In this document: positions 28,450 through 38,751 of the stretch, in pieces | Layout: every line of letters begins with the position of its first letter | Position numbering within the stretch: position 1 is the first letter of the stretch | Source of the DNA: Bacillus thuringiensis | GTDB taxonomy: Bacteria; Bacillota; Bacilli; Bacillales; Bacillaceae_G | DNA: 64,000 nt | Assembly: GCF_022095615.2 (NCBI RefSeq) | Contig: NZ_CP155559.1 | Location: 3,531,501-3,595,500, forward strand | Direction: 5' to 3' | Notes under the pieces: generated by a model | What the model saw: the letters and a program-made list of their open reading frames with translations, nothing else | Databases searched by the model: none | What the model was told of the DNA's origin: nothing | Made by a program: the position numbers and the translations under genes

Positions 28450-29316
28450 TTACATAAATTCAGCAACAAGTTCATCAAACATTTTCTGATCCATATTTAA
28501 ATCAGCTTGCACTAAAGGCTTCTCGCTATAGCCTTTTACAAGTTCTTGGTATGAAGGTTGCGCTGTATTTTGATAAATTAAACCTGTTACTAATCCGTTA
28601 TTTTCCATTAACGTTTGCATAGCCATCATGCGATTAGACGGATCATATCCCTCTACTGTACTTAGTTTTGTTAAATTCTCTTTAAACCAATCGTAAGTAT
28701 TTACTTTATTGTAAGTAACACATGGGCTGTATACGTTAATTAATGAAAATCCTTTATGGTTAATACCAGCTTCAATAATTTGTGTTAATTCTTTTAAATC
28801 ACTTGAAAAGCTTTGCGCCACAAATGTCGCACCAGCTGTTAAAGCCATTTCCATAACATTTAGTGATGGCTCAATTGAACCTTGTGGTGTGCTCTTCGTT
28901 TTAAATCCAGCTTCACTACGTGGTGAAGTTTGCCCTTTTGTTAATCCGTAAATTTGGTTATCCATTACGATGTACGTAATGTCGATGTTACGACGAATAG
29001 AATGGATTGTATGTCCCATACCAATCGCAAATCCATCACCATCGCCACCTGATGCGATAACTGTTAAATCACGATTTGCCATTTTTACACCTTGTGCAAT
29101 TGGAAGGGCACGACCATGAATACTATGCACACCATATGAATTAATATAACCTGAAATACGACCTGAACAGCCGATACCAGAAATAACAGCAAGTTCATCT
29201 GGATTTAAGCCAACGTTAGCTGCCGCACGTTGAATTGCAGCTTGCACCGAGAAGTCTCCGCAACCTGGGCACCAGTTTGGTTTTACACTGTTACGAAAGT
29301 CCTTAAATGTTGCCAT
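28450..29316 (-). CDS. korB: 2-oxoacid:ferredoxin oxidoreductase, beta subunit
   Basis: A protein of 288 residues with the thiamine-diphosphate motif GGDGDGFAIG (about 90-99) ending in NQIYG, and iron-sulfur ligands Cys16 and Cys19 (WCPGCG), a Cys in IGCSG (near 50) and a Cys in SPCVTY (near 200). With KorA it oxidatively decarboxylates a 2-oxoacid to acyl-CoA, reducing ferredoxin, in the cytoplasm. The start overlaps the korA end by 14 bases, so the two are translationally coupled. The family assignment is firm; whether 2-oxoglutarate is the true substrate is not shown by sequence. Confidence 0.92.
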   Translation of the reverse strand: MATFKDFRNSVKPNWCPGCGDFSVQAAIQRAAANVGLNPDELAVISGIGCSGRISGYINSYGVHSIHGRALPIAQGVKMANRDLTVIASGGDGDGFAIGMGHTIHSIRRNIDITYIVMDNQIYGLTKGQTSPRSEAGFKTKSTPQGSIEPSLNVMEMALTAGATFVAQSFSSDLKELTQIIEAGINHKGFSLINVYSPCVTYNKVNTYDWFKENLTKLSTVEGYDPSNRMMAMQTLMENNGLVTGLIYQNTAQPSYQELVKGYSEKPLVQADLNMDQKMFDELVAEFM

Positions 29317-31060
29317 TTAATACAACCCCTTTTTTGCATTCGTTGTAAATCTCTTTCGGCAAGAATGGGTTCCCATCATATTTTAAAAGACTAGAAATTT
29401 TCTCACCATTACCAAGATTCATTTTCATAATGTTAGCAAGCTGACCTGTTGCGTTGTTTTCTACCACTACAACACGCTTCGCATTTTTCACAAGTGGATC
29501 GATTTCAGCTGTTGGGAATGGGTGAATTAAACGCACATGAGCATGGTTTACTTTCATACCCTCTTGTTCTAAGCGCTCCATTGCTTCTTCGATCGCACCA
29601 CGAGTTGAGTTAAATCCAACAAGCAATACGTCTGCTTCTTCATGCTTAACATTTTTATAAACAGGGGTATTAAACTTCAAGTTCTCCATTTTACGGAAAC
29701 GTTTGTCCATTTGATCTTTACGGTTTATTGCTGATTCAGATGGTTTACCAGTTTCATCATGTTCTACACCTGTAACGTGGTGAACACCATTTTTCATACC
29801 AGGTAAAACACGTGGTGAAACGCCATCTTCTGTTACTTCATAACGCTTGAAGTATGCTTTATTTTCACGTTCTGGTAATTCCGCTTCTAAATCAAGCTTA
29901 CCGCGACGAATTTCCACTTTATCTAACGTAAGCGGTTCTACCGTTTGTTTTCCTAAAGAAAGCTGTAAATCTGTTAAGAAAATAACAGGAACTTGATATT
30001 CTTCAGCTAGGTTAAATGCTTCTACAATATCATAGAAAGCTTCTTCAACTGTACTTGGCGCCATTACGATTTTTGGAATCTCACCGTGCGTACCGTAAAT
30101 CATCGCCATTAAATCAGACTGCTCTTGTTTCGTTGGTAATCCTGTACTTGGACCACCACGTTGTGTATCAACAATTACTAATGGTGTTTCTGTAATACCT
30201 GCTAAACCAATCGCTTCCATCATTAAAGATAGACCCGGACCAGCAGATGCAGTTAATGTACGAACACCAGCATAGTTTGCACCAATTGCCATTGTACAAG
30301 CTGCGATTTCATCCTCAGTTTGGATTACTGTTCCGCCAACTTTCGGCAATTTTTTAATTAAGTATTCCATAATTTCAGATGCAGGTGTAATTGGATATGC
30401 TGACATAAAGCGAGCACCACCAGCTACCGCACCAAATGCGATTGCATCGTTTCCAATCATAAACATGCGTTTCTTACCGTCAGCTTTTTCAAGCTGCATC
30501 ATGTTTACTTTCTCACCTAATAATTCTTTCATATATTGAGAGCCGCGCTTAATAGCGTCCATATTCTTTTGAACAACTTGCTCTCCTTTACGACCAAAGA
30601 TTTCTTCAACAACATCTAAATAAGCTGTTTCATCTAATCCTAATACCGCACTTGATGCCCCAACAGCAACCATGTTTTTCATTAATGATGTGCCTAATTC
30701 TGAAGCAATATCTGTAAACGGTATCACATATAGATTTACATCTGTATTGTCAGGTATTGTTGGATTAAATTTCGCATCCGCAACTACAATTCCACCTGGA
30801 CGTAGTTCGTGGAAGTTAAAATCAATTGTTTCTTGATCAAAAGCAATTAAAATATCTAAATCATCTGAGATCGCGCGTACTTCTGTTGTACTTACACGAA
30901 TTTTATTATTTGTATGGCCGCCTTTAATACGTGATGAGAAGTGGCGGTAACCGTATAGGTAATATCCTAATCGGTTTAATGCAATACAGAAGATTTCTCC
31001 TGTACTTTCAATTCCTTCACCTTGTTGGCCTCCAACTTTCCATGAAAGTTGACTAATCAT
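29303..31060 (-). CDS. korA: 2-oxoacid:ferredoxin oxidoreductase, alpha subunit (gamma-alpha fusion)
   Basis: A protein of 585 residues. An N-terminal gamma domain (GGQQGEGIESTGE at 11-23, to about 185) is fused to the alpha pyrimidine-binding domain (GNDAIAFGAVAGG near 203, TASAGPGLSLMMEAIGLAG near 272) and a C-terminal transketolase-like region. It pairs with KorB. No ferredoxin-like delta subunit is adjacent, as expected for this two-subunit class. A GGGGTG binding site precedes the ATG. About 230 bases of AT-rich DNA without other features lie upstream. Confidence 0.92.
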   Translation of the reverse strand: MISQLSWKVGGQQGEGIESTGEIFCIALNRLGYYLYGYRHFSSRIKGGHTNNKIRVSTTEVRAISDDLDILIAFDQETIDFNFHELRPGGIVVADAKFNPTIPDNTDVNLYVIPFTDIASELGTSLMKNMVAVGASSAVLGLDETAYLDVVEEIFGRKGEQVVQKNMDAIKRGSQYMKELLGEKVNMMQLEKADGKKRMFMIGNDAIAFGAVAGGARFMSAYPITPASEIMEYLIKKLPKVGGTVIQTEDEIAACTMAIGANYAGVRTLTASAGPGLSLMMEAIGLAGITETPLVIVDTQRGGPSTGLPTKQEQSDLMAMIYGTHGEIPKIVMAPSTVEEAFYDIVEAFNLAEEYQVPVIFLTDLQLSLGKQTVEPLTLDKVEIRRGKLDLEAELPERENKAYFKRYEVTEDGVSPRVLPGMKNGVHHVTGVEHDETGKPSESAINRKDQMDKRFRKMENLKFNTPVYKNVKHEEADVLLVGFNSTRGAIEEAMERLEQEGMKVNHAHVRLIHPFPTAEIDPLVKNAKRVVVVENNATGQLANIMKMNLGNGEKISSLLKYDGNPFLPKEIYNECKKGVVLNGNI

Positions 31061-31287
31061 CTCCTACACCCCTTTTGGCTGCATTCATTGTAGTGTATTT
31101 TTTTACAGTAATAGTTTAGCATTTTTTATACAAATAAACTACAACGGACGCAAATTATGCCTCTTCTGATTTCCCTGAATCTTTAGTATAAAGCTATTTT
31201 GTTTTTCATTCTAGTATTAGGTCTTAAAAAAAGCAATACTATCAAATGAATTAATTCTAATTTTTCTGGATTTTTAAACCAAAAATC

Positions 31288-32211
31288 TTAAAAGCTTATA
31301 TGTCCAACAAAATTATCATATAAAAATCGCTCTACAGTAGATGCTGCATAGTGTTTACAAAGCTCATTCATTACATTTTCGTATTCTCTATACGCTGATA
31401 CATTTACAACTGTTTCTAAAATTCCATCAAAATCCGAACCAAATCCTATATTCTTCTCTCCACCTAATGAACAAATATATTCGATATGGTTTACTATATC
31501 CGCTATATTCGCTTGTTTTTCACTTGTTAGAAACTGTGGTACAAAAGTAACACCGATCATGCTATTTCGCTTTATAAGAGCTCTAAGTTGTTCATCTTTT
31601 AAATTACGTGGGTGCTGACAAAGTTTCATACAATTTGAATGGGAGGCAATAGGATTTTTTGCAATTTCTATCACATCCCAAAAGCTTCTTTCATTCAGAT
31701 GAGACATATCAGTCCATACATGTAACGTATTAAGTTCTTGTACAACATGTTCACCAAAGGTCGTTAAACCCGCCCCACGTGTCTCTAGCGCACCATCAGC
31801 TAATAAATTGGCATAATTCCATGTTAGTCCAAAAGAACGTACTCCTAGACGATAAAGCAACCGTAATTTCATTGCATCTTTTCCAATTGCTTCGCATCCT
31901 TCTAGTGTTAATATCGCTCCAATCTCGTCCTGTTTTAACATGTTAATATCATCTTTTGTCTGAATAAACTTCACACCCGGTAATGATAAAATTTCATTAT
32001 AAAAAATATCTACCATTTGTAATGCCGCTTCAAAGCGTTTTTCATATAGCACCGTTTCTGGCACATATATAGCAAAACATTGTATACTCCCTTTTCTTTT
32101 CTTTAATTGTTCAAATGTAATATGTAATTGCGGATCGTTTTTAAAATCCTTTTTCCCCTGTGCACTCCATAACTGAAAGAGTACATCACAATGAGCATCA
32201 AAAATTTTCAT
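31288..32211 (-). CDS. Membrane dipeptidase family (peptidase M19) metallohydrolase
   Basis: A protein of 307 residues. Zinc-ligand motifs of renal-dipeptidase-type enzymes are visible: AHCD (about 5-8), LTLEGCEAIG (near 115), IASHSN (near 190) and GSDFDG (near 258). The family hydrolyses dipeptides, including some containing D-residues. There is no signal peptide or membrane anchor despite the family name, so it is cytoplasmic. The ATG at 32211 is chosen because GGAGGA sits six bases before it; in-frame starts at 32217 and 32247 fit less well. It lies downstream of spoVS, separated by a terminator. Confidence 0.88.
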   Translation of the reverse strand: MKIFDAHCDVLFQLWSAQGKKDFKNDPQLHITFEQLKKRKGSIQCFAIYVPETVLYEKRFEAALQMVDIFYNEILSLPGVKFIQTKDDINMLKQDEIGAILTLEGCEAIGKDAMKLRLLYRLGVRSFGLTWNYANLLADGALETRGAGLTTFGEHVVQELNTLHVWTDMSHLNERSFWDVIEIAKNPIASHSNCMKLCQHPRNLKDEQLRALIKRNSMIGVTFVPQFLTSEKQANIADIVNHIEYICSLGGEKNIGFGSDFDGILETVVNVSAYREYENVMNELCKHYAASTVERFLYDNFVGHISF

Positions 32212-32230
32212 TTCCATTCCTCCATTATAA

Positions 32231-32265
32231 AAACAACCTGTTTGCATACTGCAAACAGGTTGTTT
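32231..32265 (-). terminator. Terminator of spoVS
   Basis: A perfect 16-bp stem (32231-32246 and 32250-32265) with a 3-base loop, five bases after the spoVS stop codon and upstream of the dipeptidase gene. Confidence 0.88.
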
Positions 32266-32269
32266 AAAC

Positions 32270-32530
32270 TTAACGAGGTTCTACAATTAATTTTATTGCT
32301 GTACGCTCTTCCCCATCAATCATAATATCCGTGAACGCTGGGATACAAATCAGGTCCAAACCACTAGGCGCTACAAATCCTCTTGCAATTGCTACTGCCT
32401 TTACCGCTTGGTTCAATGCACCTGCACCAATGGCTTGAATTTCTGCTGTTCCGCGTTCGCGAATAACACCTGCAAGTGCACCAGCTACAGAATTAGGGAC
32501 CGACGTTGCTTTAACTTTTAATATTTCCAT
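32270..32530 (-). CDS. spoVS: Stage V sporulation protein S
   Basis: An 86-residue Alba-like protein, nearly invariant in spore formers, starting MEILKVKATSVPNSVAGALAG. It affects septation and late sporulation steps, and nucleic-acid binding is proposed from its fold. GAGGAGG lies eight bases before the ATG at 32530, which decides the start over a longer in-frame option. It sits directly after ymdB, as in B. subtilis. Confidence 0.97.
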   Translation of the reverse strand: MEILKVKATSVPNSVAGALAGVIRERGTAEIQAIGAGALNQAVKAVAIARGFVAPSGLDLICIPAFTDIMIDGEERTAIKLIVEPR

Positions 32531-32679
32531 TCCGCGTTTCCTCCTCGTTTCTATAAAAAGTATTAGCAATTATTTCACTTTAACTTATATTCACGAGGAA
32601 TGACGCGTATTCCTGCTAAATTTCTGTAATTTTTCTAAAAAATTAAAAAATAATAACTTTTCTAAATTTTATCCAGGAA

Positions 32680-33474
32680 TTACTCAAAAAATGGCTGATC
32701 ATCATTAATTAAGATACGCTGAATTTTCTTAGCTTTTCCTGTATTAGGATCCACATCAACTAGCACTGCACTTAATTGTGTTCTACCACTTGTCACTTCA
32801 AATCGTACTGGTAAGTTTGTTAAAAATTTCTTCAATACCGCTTCTCGATCCATACCTAAAATTCCATCGTAAGGCCCTGTCATACCAACATCTGTGATAT
32901 ATGCGGTTCCGCTTGGTAAAATACGATTATCTGCTGTAGGAACATGTGTATGTGTACCTACTACCGCTGTAGCACGACCATCTACATACCAACCTAACGC
33001 TTGTTTTTCACTTGTAGTTTCCGCATGAAAATCAATAAAGATAATATTCGTACGTTTTTTTGCAATGTTAATTAATTCATCCACTTTACGGAATGGGCAA
33101 TCAATTGGAGGAAGGAATGTACGTCCTTGTAAGTTAATAACTGCAACTTCTGTTCCATTACAGTTCACAAAGATGAGCCCTTTTCCTGGAGTTCCTTCTG
33201 GGAAGTTAGCTGGTCTTGCAAGATATTTTGCATCATCAATAAATTCAAATACTTCACGGTTATCCCAAGCATGGTTTCCAAGTGTAACCGCTTGTGCCCC
33301 ACATTCTAAAAAGTTTCGATATATTTTTTCCGTAATTCCACGTCCACCTGCTGCATTTTCTCCATTAATAATGGTTACTGTAGGTGTATATTTTTTCTTT
33401 AATGCCGGTACGTATTGTTGAATCATACCTCTACCAGGAGATCCTACTACATCCCCAACAAATAATATTCTCAT
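32680..33474 (-). CDS. ymdB: YmdB metallophosphoesterase (cyclic-nucleotide phosphodiesterase family)
   Basis: A protein of 264 residues. The di-metal ligands of the family are all present: Asp8 (VGDVVG), Glu39 and Asn40 (NGENAAGG), Asn67 and His68 (GNHAWDN), and later histidines in DFHAETTSEK and VVGTHTHVPT. B. subtilis YmdB hydrolyses cyclic nucleotides in vitro and affects biofilm versus motility decisions and late adaptive gene expression. It follows rny as in B. subtilis, with a terminator (33606-33634) between them. A GGAAGGG binding site precedes the ATG. Confidence 0.95.
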   Translation of the reverse strand: MRILFVGDVVGSPGRGMIQQYVPALKKKYTPTVTIINGENAAGGRGITEKIYRNFLECGAQAVTLGNHAWDNREVFEFIDDAKYLARPANFPEGTPGKGLIFVNCNGTEVAVINLQGRTFLPPIDCPFRKVDELINIAKKRTNIIFIDFHAETTSEKQALGWYVDGRATAVVGTHTHVPTADNRILPSGTAYITDVGMTGPYDGILGMDREAVLKKFLTNLPVRFEVTSGRTQLSAVLVDVDPNTGKAKKIQRILINDDQPFFE

Positions 33475-33605
33475 ATGTCTTACCCTTCCTATGTACTACA
33501 TTTTTTATTACTATAGCTTCAAGTGATTCCCTTACAATATATGTATTATAAGTTTGTTTCACTTGTATGCTAATTTCCTTTATTTTAACCAATTCCAACA
33601 CAAAA

Positions 33606-33634
33606 AAATAAAGTGGTGTTTCACCACTTTATTT
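33606..33634 (-). terminator. Terminator at the rny 3' end
   Basis: A perfect 13-bp stem (33606-33618 and 33622-33634) with loop ttt overlaps the rny stop codon and is followed by U on the minus strand. Confidence 0.9.
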
Positions 33635-35194
33635 TGCGTATTCCACTGCACGTGTTTCACGAATAACAGTTACTTTAATATGTCCTGGGTAATCCAGTTC
33701 ATTTTCAATACGTTTTCGAATATCACGAGCTAAACGATGAGCTTCTAAATCATCAATTGTATCTGGCTTTACCAGAATACGAACTTCTCGTCCTGCTTGA
33801 ATTGCGAAAGATTTTTCTACGCCTTCATAAGACTCTGAAATCTCTTCTAACTTTTCAAGACGACGAATATAGTTCTCAAGTGTTTCACTACGAGCTCCAG
33901 GTCTTGCAGCTGATAATGCATCTGCTGCTGCAACTAAAACTGCAATGATAGAAGTTGGTTCTGTGTCCCCATGGTGAGATGCAATACTGTTTATAACTAC
34001 AGGATGCTCTTTATACTTCGTTGCGAGTTCGACACCAATTTCAACATGGCTACCTTCTACTTCATGATCAATCGCTTTACCGATATCATGTAATAGACCA
34101 GCACGTCTTGCTAGTTTTTCATCCTCACCAAGCTCCGCTGCCATAAGTCCAGTTAAATATGCAACTTCCATAGAGTGTTTTAAGACGTTTTGTCCGTAAC
34201 TTGTACGGTATTTCAGACGGCCTAAAATCTTAATTAAATCTGGATGTAATCCGTGAACACCCACTTCAAACGTTGTTTGCTCTCCGACTTCGCGGATATA
34301 CTCGTCCACTTCACGTCTTGATTTTTCGACCATCTCTTCAATACGCGCTGGGTGAATACGTCCGTCCTGTACTAGTTTATCAAGAGCGATACGAGCTGTT
34401 TCACGACGAATTGGGTCAAATCCGGAAAGGATAACCGCTTCTGGTGTATCATCGATAATTAGGTCAATACCTGTTAACGTTTCTAACGTACGAATATTTC
34501 GACCTTCACGTCCGATAATACGTCCCTTCATTTCGTCATTTGGAAGATTTACAACCGAAACGGTTGTTTCAGCAACATGATCAGCTGCACATCTTTGCAT
34601 TGCAAGAGATAAGATTTCTTTTGCTTTCTTATCCGCTTCTTCTTTCGCACGAACTTCACTTTCTTTTACCATTACGGCAATTTCATGAGAAACTTCACTT
34701 TCTACTTTACCAAGAATAATTGCTTTCGCTTGTTCGCGTGTCAGATTGGAAATGCGCTCTAATTCTGTTTGTTGCTTTTGAACTAACTCTCCCACTTTGC
34801 TTTCCAACTCTTCAATCTGTTGTTGTCTCGCTACAAGAGAATCCTCTTTCTTTTCTAACTGTAGCTCGCGTTTATCGAGCGTTTCGTCTTTACGATCAAG
34901 GTTCTCTTCTTTTTGCATTAAACGATTTTCTTGTTTTTGTAATTCGCTTCTACGGTCACGAATTTCTAATTCAGCTTCTGTACGAAGTGTATGAATTTCA
35001 TCCTTTGCTTCTAAAAGCGCTTCTTTCTTAAGTGCTTCAGCCTCACGATTCGCTTCGTCTATAATACGTTTCGCTTCATTAGCTGCACCATTAATCTTCG
35101 CTTCAGCAATAGACTTTCGAACAAAAAAGCCAACAACTGCACCGACTGTTGCAAGCAAAATGGAGATGAGTATCCAAACTGTAGTACTACTCAT
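33629..35194 (-). CDS. rny: Ribonuclease Y
   Basis: A 521-residue membrane-anchored endoribonuclease that starts bulk mRNA decay. It has an N-terminal membrane helix (about 5-25), a long Glu/Lys/Arg-rich coiled coil (about 30-195), a KH domain with [11 protein letters not shown] (near 222) and an HD domain with [12 protein letters not shown] (near 366). The ATG at 35194 follows GGGGAGGTG; a longer in-frame start at 35257 lies inside the leader and is unlikely. The RicAFT subunit ymcA also lies in this window, linking two parts of the same RNA-processing machinery. Confidence 0.97.
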   Translation of the reverse strand: MSSTTVWILISILLATVGAVVGFFVRKSIAEAKINGAANEAKRIIDEANREAEALKKEALLEAKDEIHTLRTEAELEIRDRRSELQKQENRLMQKEENLDRKDETLDKRELQLEKKEDSLVARQQQIEELESKVGELVQKQQTELERISNLTREQAKAIILGKVESEVSHEIAVMVKESEVRAKEEADKKAKEILSLAMQRCAADHVAETTVSVVNLPNDEMKGRIIGREGRNIRTLETLTGIDLIIDDTPEAVILSGFDPIRRETARIALDKLVQDGRIHPARIEEMVEKSRREVDEYIREVGEQTTFEVGVHGLHPDLIKILGRLKYRTSYGQNVLKHSMEVAYLTGLMAAELGEDEKLARRAGLLHDIGKAIDHEVEGSHVEIGVELATKYKEHPVVINSIASHHGDTEPTSIIAVLVAAADALSAARPGARSETLENYIRRLEKLEEISESYEGVEKSFAIQAGREVRILVKPDTIDDLEAHRLARDIRKRIENELDYPGHIKVTVIRETRAVEYAK

Positions 35195-35640
35195 GATTTC
35201 ACCTCCCCTTGCTATGAATGAAAAAAGACTGTCGGCATGTACATTGAATACCAACATACAGCAAAGACCGTCGTCCCGCTTTTTTAAGGGACTTTCTTCA
35301 TTTCACAATTAAAATGTCATATTATTATTTCGGCAAGATTTAAGTCTTACTCCGAATATTACTTCTCTTCTTGAGAAGAGTATTTCGTATATAAGAAAAA
35401 ATATACATTCTCATTGTATCTATCGCAATTTTCATTGTCAAGCGTTGTCTACTTTTACTTTCTTTACCTTCAGCTCTAATTCATATATGAATTTAAAAAG
35501 GAGACAGCATATTATCCTGGAAAACCTTAGTAAATTCCAGTTTATTCATACAAAACATGCATATATCCCTCTTTATACATAATCTTTTAGGCAAATTAAA
35601 TATTTTATCTCCAATGATATACAACGCTTTCATAATGATT
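35195..35640. other. rny leader and recA-rny intergenic region
   Basis: No gene is seen in about 450 bases. It contains the rny promoter (35413-35441) and a leader of about 210 bases with a GUCCC/GGGAC hairpin (around 35273-35295) and a second, bulged hairpin ending in six U (35221-35261), about 30 bases before the start codon. Confidence 0.6.
35413..35441 (-). promoter_or_regulatory. Sigma-A promoter of rny
   Basis: TTGACA (35436-35441), exactly 17 bases of spacer, and TACAAT (35413-35418) on the minus strand. Transcription would start near 35406, giving a leader of about 210 bases. Confidence 0.8.
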
Positions 35641-35676
35641 AAAAATAAAAGACACGGAACCGTGTCTTTTATTTTT
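35641..35676. terminator. Terminator of recA
   Basis: A perfect 17-bp inverted repeat (35641-35657 and 35660-35676) with very short loop and A/T flanks overlaps the recA stop codon. Confidence 0.9.
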
Positions 35677-36706
35677 AATCTTGAAGAGTTGAATCTTCCG
35701 TGTCTTCCGCACCAGAGTCTTCACCAATTCCGTGATGGTCACGAACAAAGAAGGCAATTTCCTCTCTTAAATCCGTATTCTCTTTTAAGAATTGCTTCGA
35801 ATTTTCACGACCTTGCCCTAAACGCTCTTCATTATAAGAGTACCAAGCACCACTCTTTTGAACGATATCAAGTTCAGAAGCCATATCTAAGATTTCACCT
35901 TCTCTTGAAATACCTTCCCCGTACATAATATCAACTTCAGCAACACGGAATGGTGGTGCCACTTTATTTTTAACTACTTTTACTTTTGTTTTATTACCAA
36001 CGATGTCGTTACCTTGCTTTAATTGCTCCGCACGACGTACTTCAAGACGAACTGTTGAATAGAATTTCAACGCACGACCACCTGGAGTTGTTTCTGGGTT
36101 CCCGAACATAACCCCAACTTTTTCACGAATTTGGTTGATAAAGATTGCGATTGTTTTTGATTTATTGATTGCACCTGATAGCTTACGAAGTGCTTGAGAC
36201 ATTAAACGAGCTTGTAAACCTACGTGTGAGTCACCCATGTCTCCTTCAATCTCAGCTTTCGGCACAAGAGCTGCTACAGAGTCAATTACGATAATATCCA
36301 CCGCACCACTTCGTACAAGTGCTTCTGCGATTTCTAGTCCTTGCTCCCCTGTATCAGGTTGTGATAATAGTAATTCATCTATGTTAACACCTAATTTTTG
36401 TGCATATACAGGATCCATCGCATGCTCCGCATCAATAAACGCTGCTTGTCCACCTTGACGCTGTACTTCAGCGATTGCGTGTAATGAAACTGTTGTTTTA
36501 CCTGAACTTTCTGGTCCATAAATTTCGATAATACGGCCACGTGGGTATCCGCCTACCCCTAGTGCCACATCAAGTGCTAAAGAACCACTTGAAATTGTAG
36601 AAATTCTACGCTCCGCTTGTTCTCCTAATTTCATAATTGAACCTTTACCGAATTGCTTCTCTATTTGTTTTAACGCCATATCTAATGCCGCTTGACGATC
36701 ACTCAT
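35675..36706 (-). CDS. recA: Recombinase RecA
   Basis: A protein of 343 residues with Walker A GPESSGKT (64-71), Walker B in [11 protein letters not shown] (near 140) and the L2-like region [20 protein letters not shown]. RecA coats single-stranded DNA, drives strand exchange and stimulates LexA self-cleavage in the SOS response. The acidic C-terminus ([12 protein letters not shown]) is typical. A near-consensus LexA (SOS) box and a sigma-A promoter lie upstream. It follows cinA, as in most Firmicutes, with a terminator between them. Confidence 0.99.
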   Translation of the reverse strand: MSDRQAALDMALKQIEKQFGKGSIMKLGEQAERRISTISSGSLALDVALGVGGYPRGRIIEIYGPESSGKTTVSLHAIAEVQRQGGQAAFIDAEHAMDPVYAQKLGVNIDELLLSQPDTGEQGLEIAEALVRSGAVDIIVIDSVAALVPKAEIEGDMGDSHVGLQARLMSQALRKLSGAINKSKTIAIFINQIREKVGVMFGNPETTPGGRALKFYSTVRLEVRRAEQLKQGNDIVGNKTKVKVVKNKVAPPFRVAEVDIMYGEGISREGEILDMASELDIVQKSGAWYSYNEERLGQGRENSKQFLKENTDLREEIAFFVRDHHGIGEDSGAEDTEDSTLQD

Positions 36707-36739
36707 TCAAAATTCCTCCTTAACTGAATTGCTAATCTT

Positions 36740-36769
36740 ATTATACCTATTTTCAATTCAATTTGCCAA
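36740..36769 (-). promoter_or_regulatory. Sigma-A promoter of recA
   Basis: TTGGCA (36764-36769), an 18-base spacer and TATAAT (36740-36745) on the minus strand, 33 bases upstream of the recA ATG. Confidence 0.75.
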
Positions 36770-36776
36770 CAAAAAT

Positions 36777-36790
36777 CGAACATTTATTCG
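36777..36790. promoter_or_regulatory. LexA (SOS) box of recA
   Basis: On the minus strand CGAATAAATGTTCG differs from the Bacillus SOS consensus CGAACNNNNGTTCG at one position. It lies just upstream of the recA -35 element. Confidence 0.8.
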
Positions 36791-36834
36791 ATTTTTTTAT
36801 TTTCCATTAAATAAAACTGCATTTAAGCATAAAA

Positions 36835-36870
36835 AAAAGCTAGAAGAAACTTATATCTCTTCTAGCTTTT
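36835..36870 (-). terminator. Terminator of cinA
   Basis: A perfect 13-bp stem (36835-36847 and 36858-36870) followed by U on the minus strand; overlaps the cinA stop codon. Confidence 0.88.
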
Positions 36871-38089
36871 TATATAAATGATAAAATCCATATTTCGCCG
36901 AACGTTCCCTAATTTGTTGACGACTTCCACTTAAATTAAGAGAAAAGACTACAGTTCGTTCATCCTTCATCGCCAATCCAACGAACACTGTTCCCGGCTC
37001 TTTATGTTCTGAAGCATCCGGTCCTGCTACCCCAGTGAAACTAATTCCGATATCCGCCTTTAATAAGCCCTTAACATTTTCAGCAAGATAACGCGCACAT
37101 TCTTTACTAACTGCACCATCAGTAGATAACACTCCCTCAGGTACATGTAATACATGTTGCTTCACATCATTATGATAACAAATGACACCGCCTTTAAATA
37201 CTGAAGACACACCAGCTCTTTCTGTTACTTGATTTCCAAAGAGACCTCCGGTTAAACTTTCTGCACACGCTAAAGTTAATCCTTTTTTCTTCAATAACTC
37301 TATCGCCTTATCATGCAGAAACTCTTGATCATACCCGTAGAAAAATTCTCCTACTCTTTCTAAAATCAAATCTTCCATATGCTGAATGAGTTTCGCCGCT
37401 TCATCAGCATTTTGATGTTTGGCAGTTAAACGTAGTGTCACTTCTCCATCATTCGCAAGGGGCGCGATTGTCGGGTTCGTTTGTCCATCAATTAAATCTT
37501 GAACTTTCACCTCTAATTGAGATTCCCCAATCCCGAAGAAGCGAAGCACACGAGAATAAATGTTTTCTCCTGTTGTAAAGTTACGTAAAAAAGGCTCTAC
37601 ATAACTTACATACATCGGCTTCATCTCTTTCGGTGGTCCTGGTAATAAAATATAAACTTTTCCGTTCTTATTTAACCCCATACCAGGTGCCATGCCGTGA
37701 TCATTCGCAAATACAGTTGCTCCATTTAAAACGAGCGCCTGCTTTTTGTTATTCTCCGTAAACTCGCGACCTGTACGCTTAAAGTACTCGCTTATCGATG
37801 CTAATGCCTTTTCATCATACACAAGCTCTTCACCCAAACTAGAAGATATCGTTTCTTTCGTCAAATCATCTTTTGTCGGGCCTAATCCACCTGTGAAAAT
37901 AAGTATGTCAGCACGTTCTTCCGCAACTTCAATCGCCTGCTGTAATCGCTTGTTATTATCTCCAACTACAGTATGGTAGTACACATCAATTCCAATTGAA
38001 GCTAACTTTTCAGATAAAAACTGGGCATTTGTATTTGCAATTTGTCCAAGTAATAATTCAGTTCCAACCGCAATAATTTCAGCATTCAT
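36851..38089 (-). CDS. cinA: Competence/damage-inducible protein CinA
   Basis: A protein of 412 residues. It has an N-terminal molybdopterin-binding-like domain ([15 protein letters not shown] near 8, [13 protein letters not shown] near 65) and a C-terminal CinA deamidase-like domain (CAESLTGGL near 275, SFTGVAGP near 350). CinA family proteins have ADP-ribose pyrophosphatase and NMN deamidase activities and are linked to competence. It lies between pgsA and recA, as in B. subtilis, 20 bases after pgsA. Confidence 0.96.
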   Translation of the reverse strand: MNAEIIAVGTELLLGQIANTNAQFLSEKLASIGIDVYYHTVVGDNNKRLQQAIEVAEERADILIFTGGLGPTKDDLTKETISSSLGEELVYDEKALASISEYFKRTGREFTENNKKQALVLNGATVFANDHGMAPGMGLNKNGKVYILLPGPPKEMKPMYVSYVEPFLRNFTTGENIYSRVLRFFGIGESQLEVKVQDLIDGQTNPTIAPLANDGEVTLRLTAKHQNADEAAKLIQHMEDLILERVGEFFYGYDQEFLHDKAIELLKKKGLTLACAESLTGGLFGNQVTERAGVSSVFKGGVICYHNDVKQHVLHVPEGVLSTDGAVSKECARYLAENVKGLLKADIGISFTGVAGPDASEHKEPGTVFVGLAMKDERTVVFSLNLSGSRQQIRERSAKYGFYHLYKKLEEI

Positions 38090-38109
38090 CCCAATTCCCC
38101 CATAAACTT

Positions 38110-38688
38110 CTATTTTGAGTTTACAAAAGCTGCTCTATTTTTCCAGAAATAATCCCACCCTGAAATAACAGTAAAAATTAATGCAATCCATATAAAGATA
38201 TCAGCTACCGGAATATGGATTAGATTTAAAGGTACATCGTGTAATAAATATGCTGCAATCGCAATAATTTGTGTCCATGTCTTAATCTTCCCTAACTGAT
38301 TTGCCGCAACTACTTCTCCTGTTCCAGCAAGTACAAGGCGTAAACCAGTTACTGCGAACTCACGGCTGATAATCACAATAACGATCCAAGCAGGTACGTA
38401 TTGCATCTCAACTAATGTAATAAGTGCTGCTGAAACAAGTAATTTATCAGCTAACGGGTCAAGAAACTTCCCTAAATTCGTTACAAGATTATACTTTCTT
38501 GCGTAATGTCCATCAATCCAATCTGTAGCCGAAGCAATAATAAAGATAAGTGCCCCTACTAAATGTTGAATTGGTAAATCAACATCACCAATTGTGTATG
38601 AACCCCAATCAAAGGGCGCTAACATAATTACCATAAAAATTGGAATTAAGAAGATTCTAGATATTGTAATTTTATTTGGTAAATTCAC
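38110..38688 (-). CDS. pgsA: CDP-diacylglycerol-glycerol-3-phosphate 3-phosphatidyltransferase
   Basis: A 192-residue inner-membrane enzyme with about five membrane segments and the CDP-alcohol phosphotransferase signature DG-x2-AR-x8-G-x3-D-x3-D, beginning at about residue 59 (DGHYAR) and ending with LDPLAD. It makes phosphatidylglycerol phosphate, the precursor of phosphatidylglycerol, which feeds lipoteichoic acid synthesis by LtaS-type enzymes such as the one at 13357-15276. Confidence 0.97.
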   Translation of the reverse strand: MNLPNKITISRIFLIPIFMVIMLAPFDWGSYTIGDVDLPIQHLVGALIFIIASATDWIDGHYARKYNLVTNLGKFLDPLADKLLVSAALITLVEMQYVPAWIVIVIISREFAVTGLRLVLAGTGEVVAANQLGKIKTWTQIIAIAAYLLHDVPLNLIHIPVADIFIWIALIFTVISGWDYFWKNRAAFVNSK

Positions 38689-38751
38689 AGCTATTCCTCC
38701 ATCATATCAAAAACATTTGTTCATTGAAAAAAGTCATCGAAGCGATGACTG

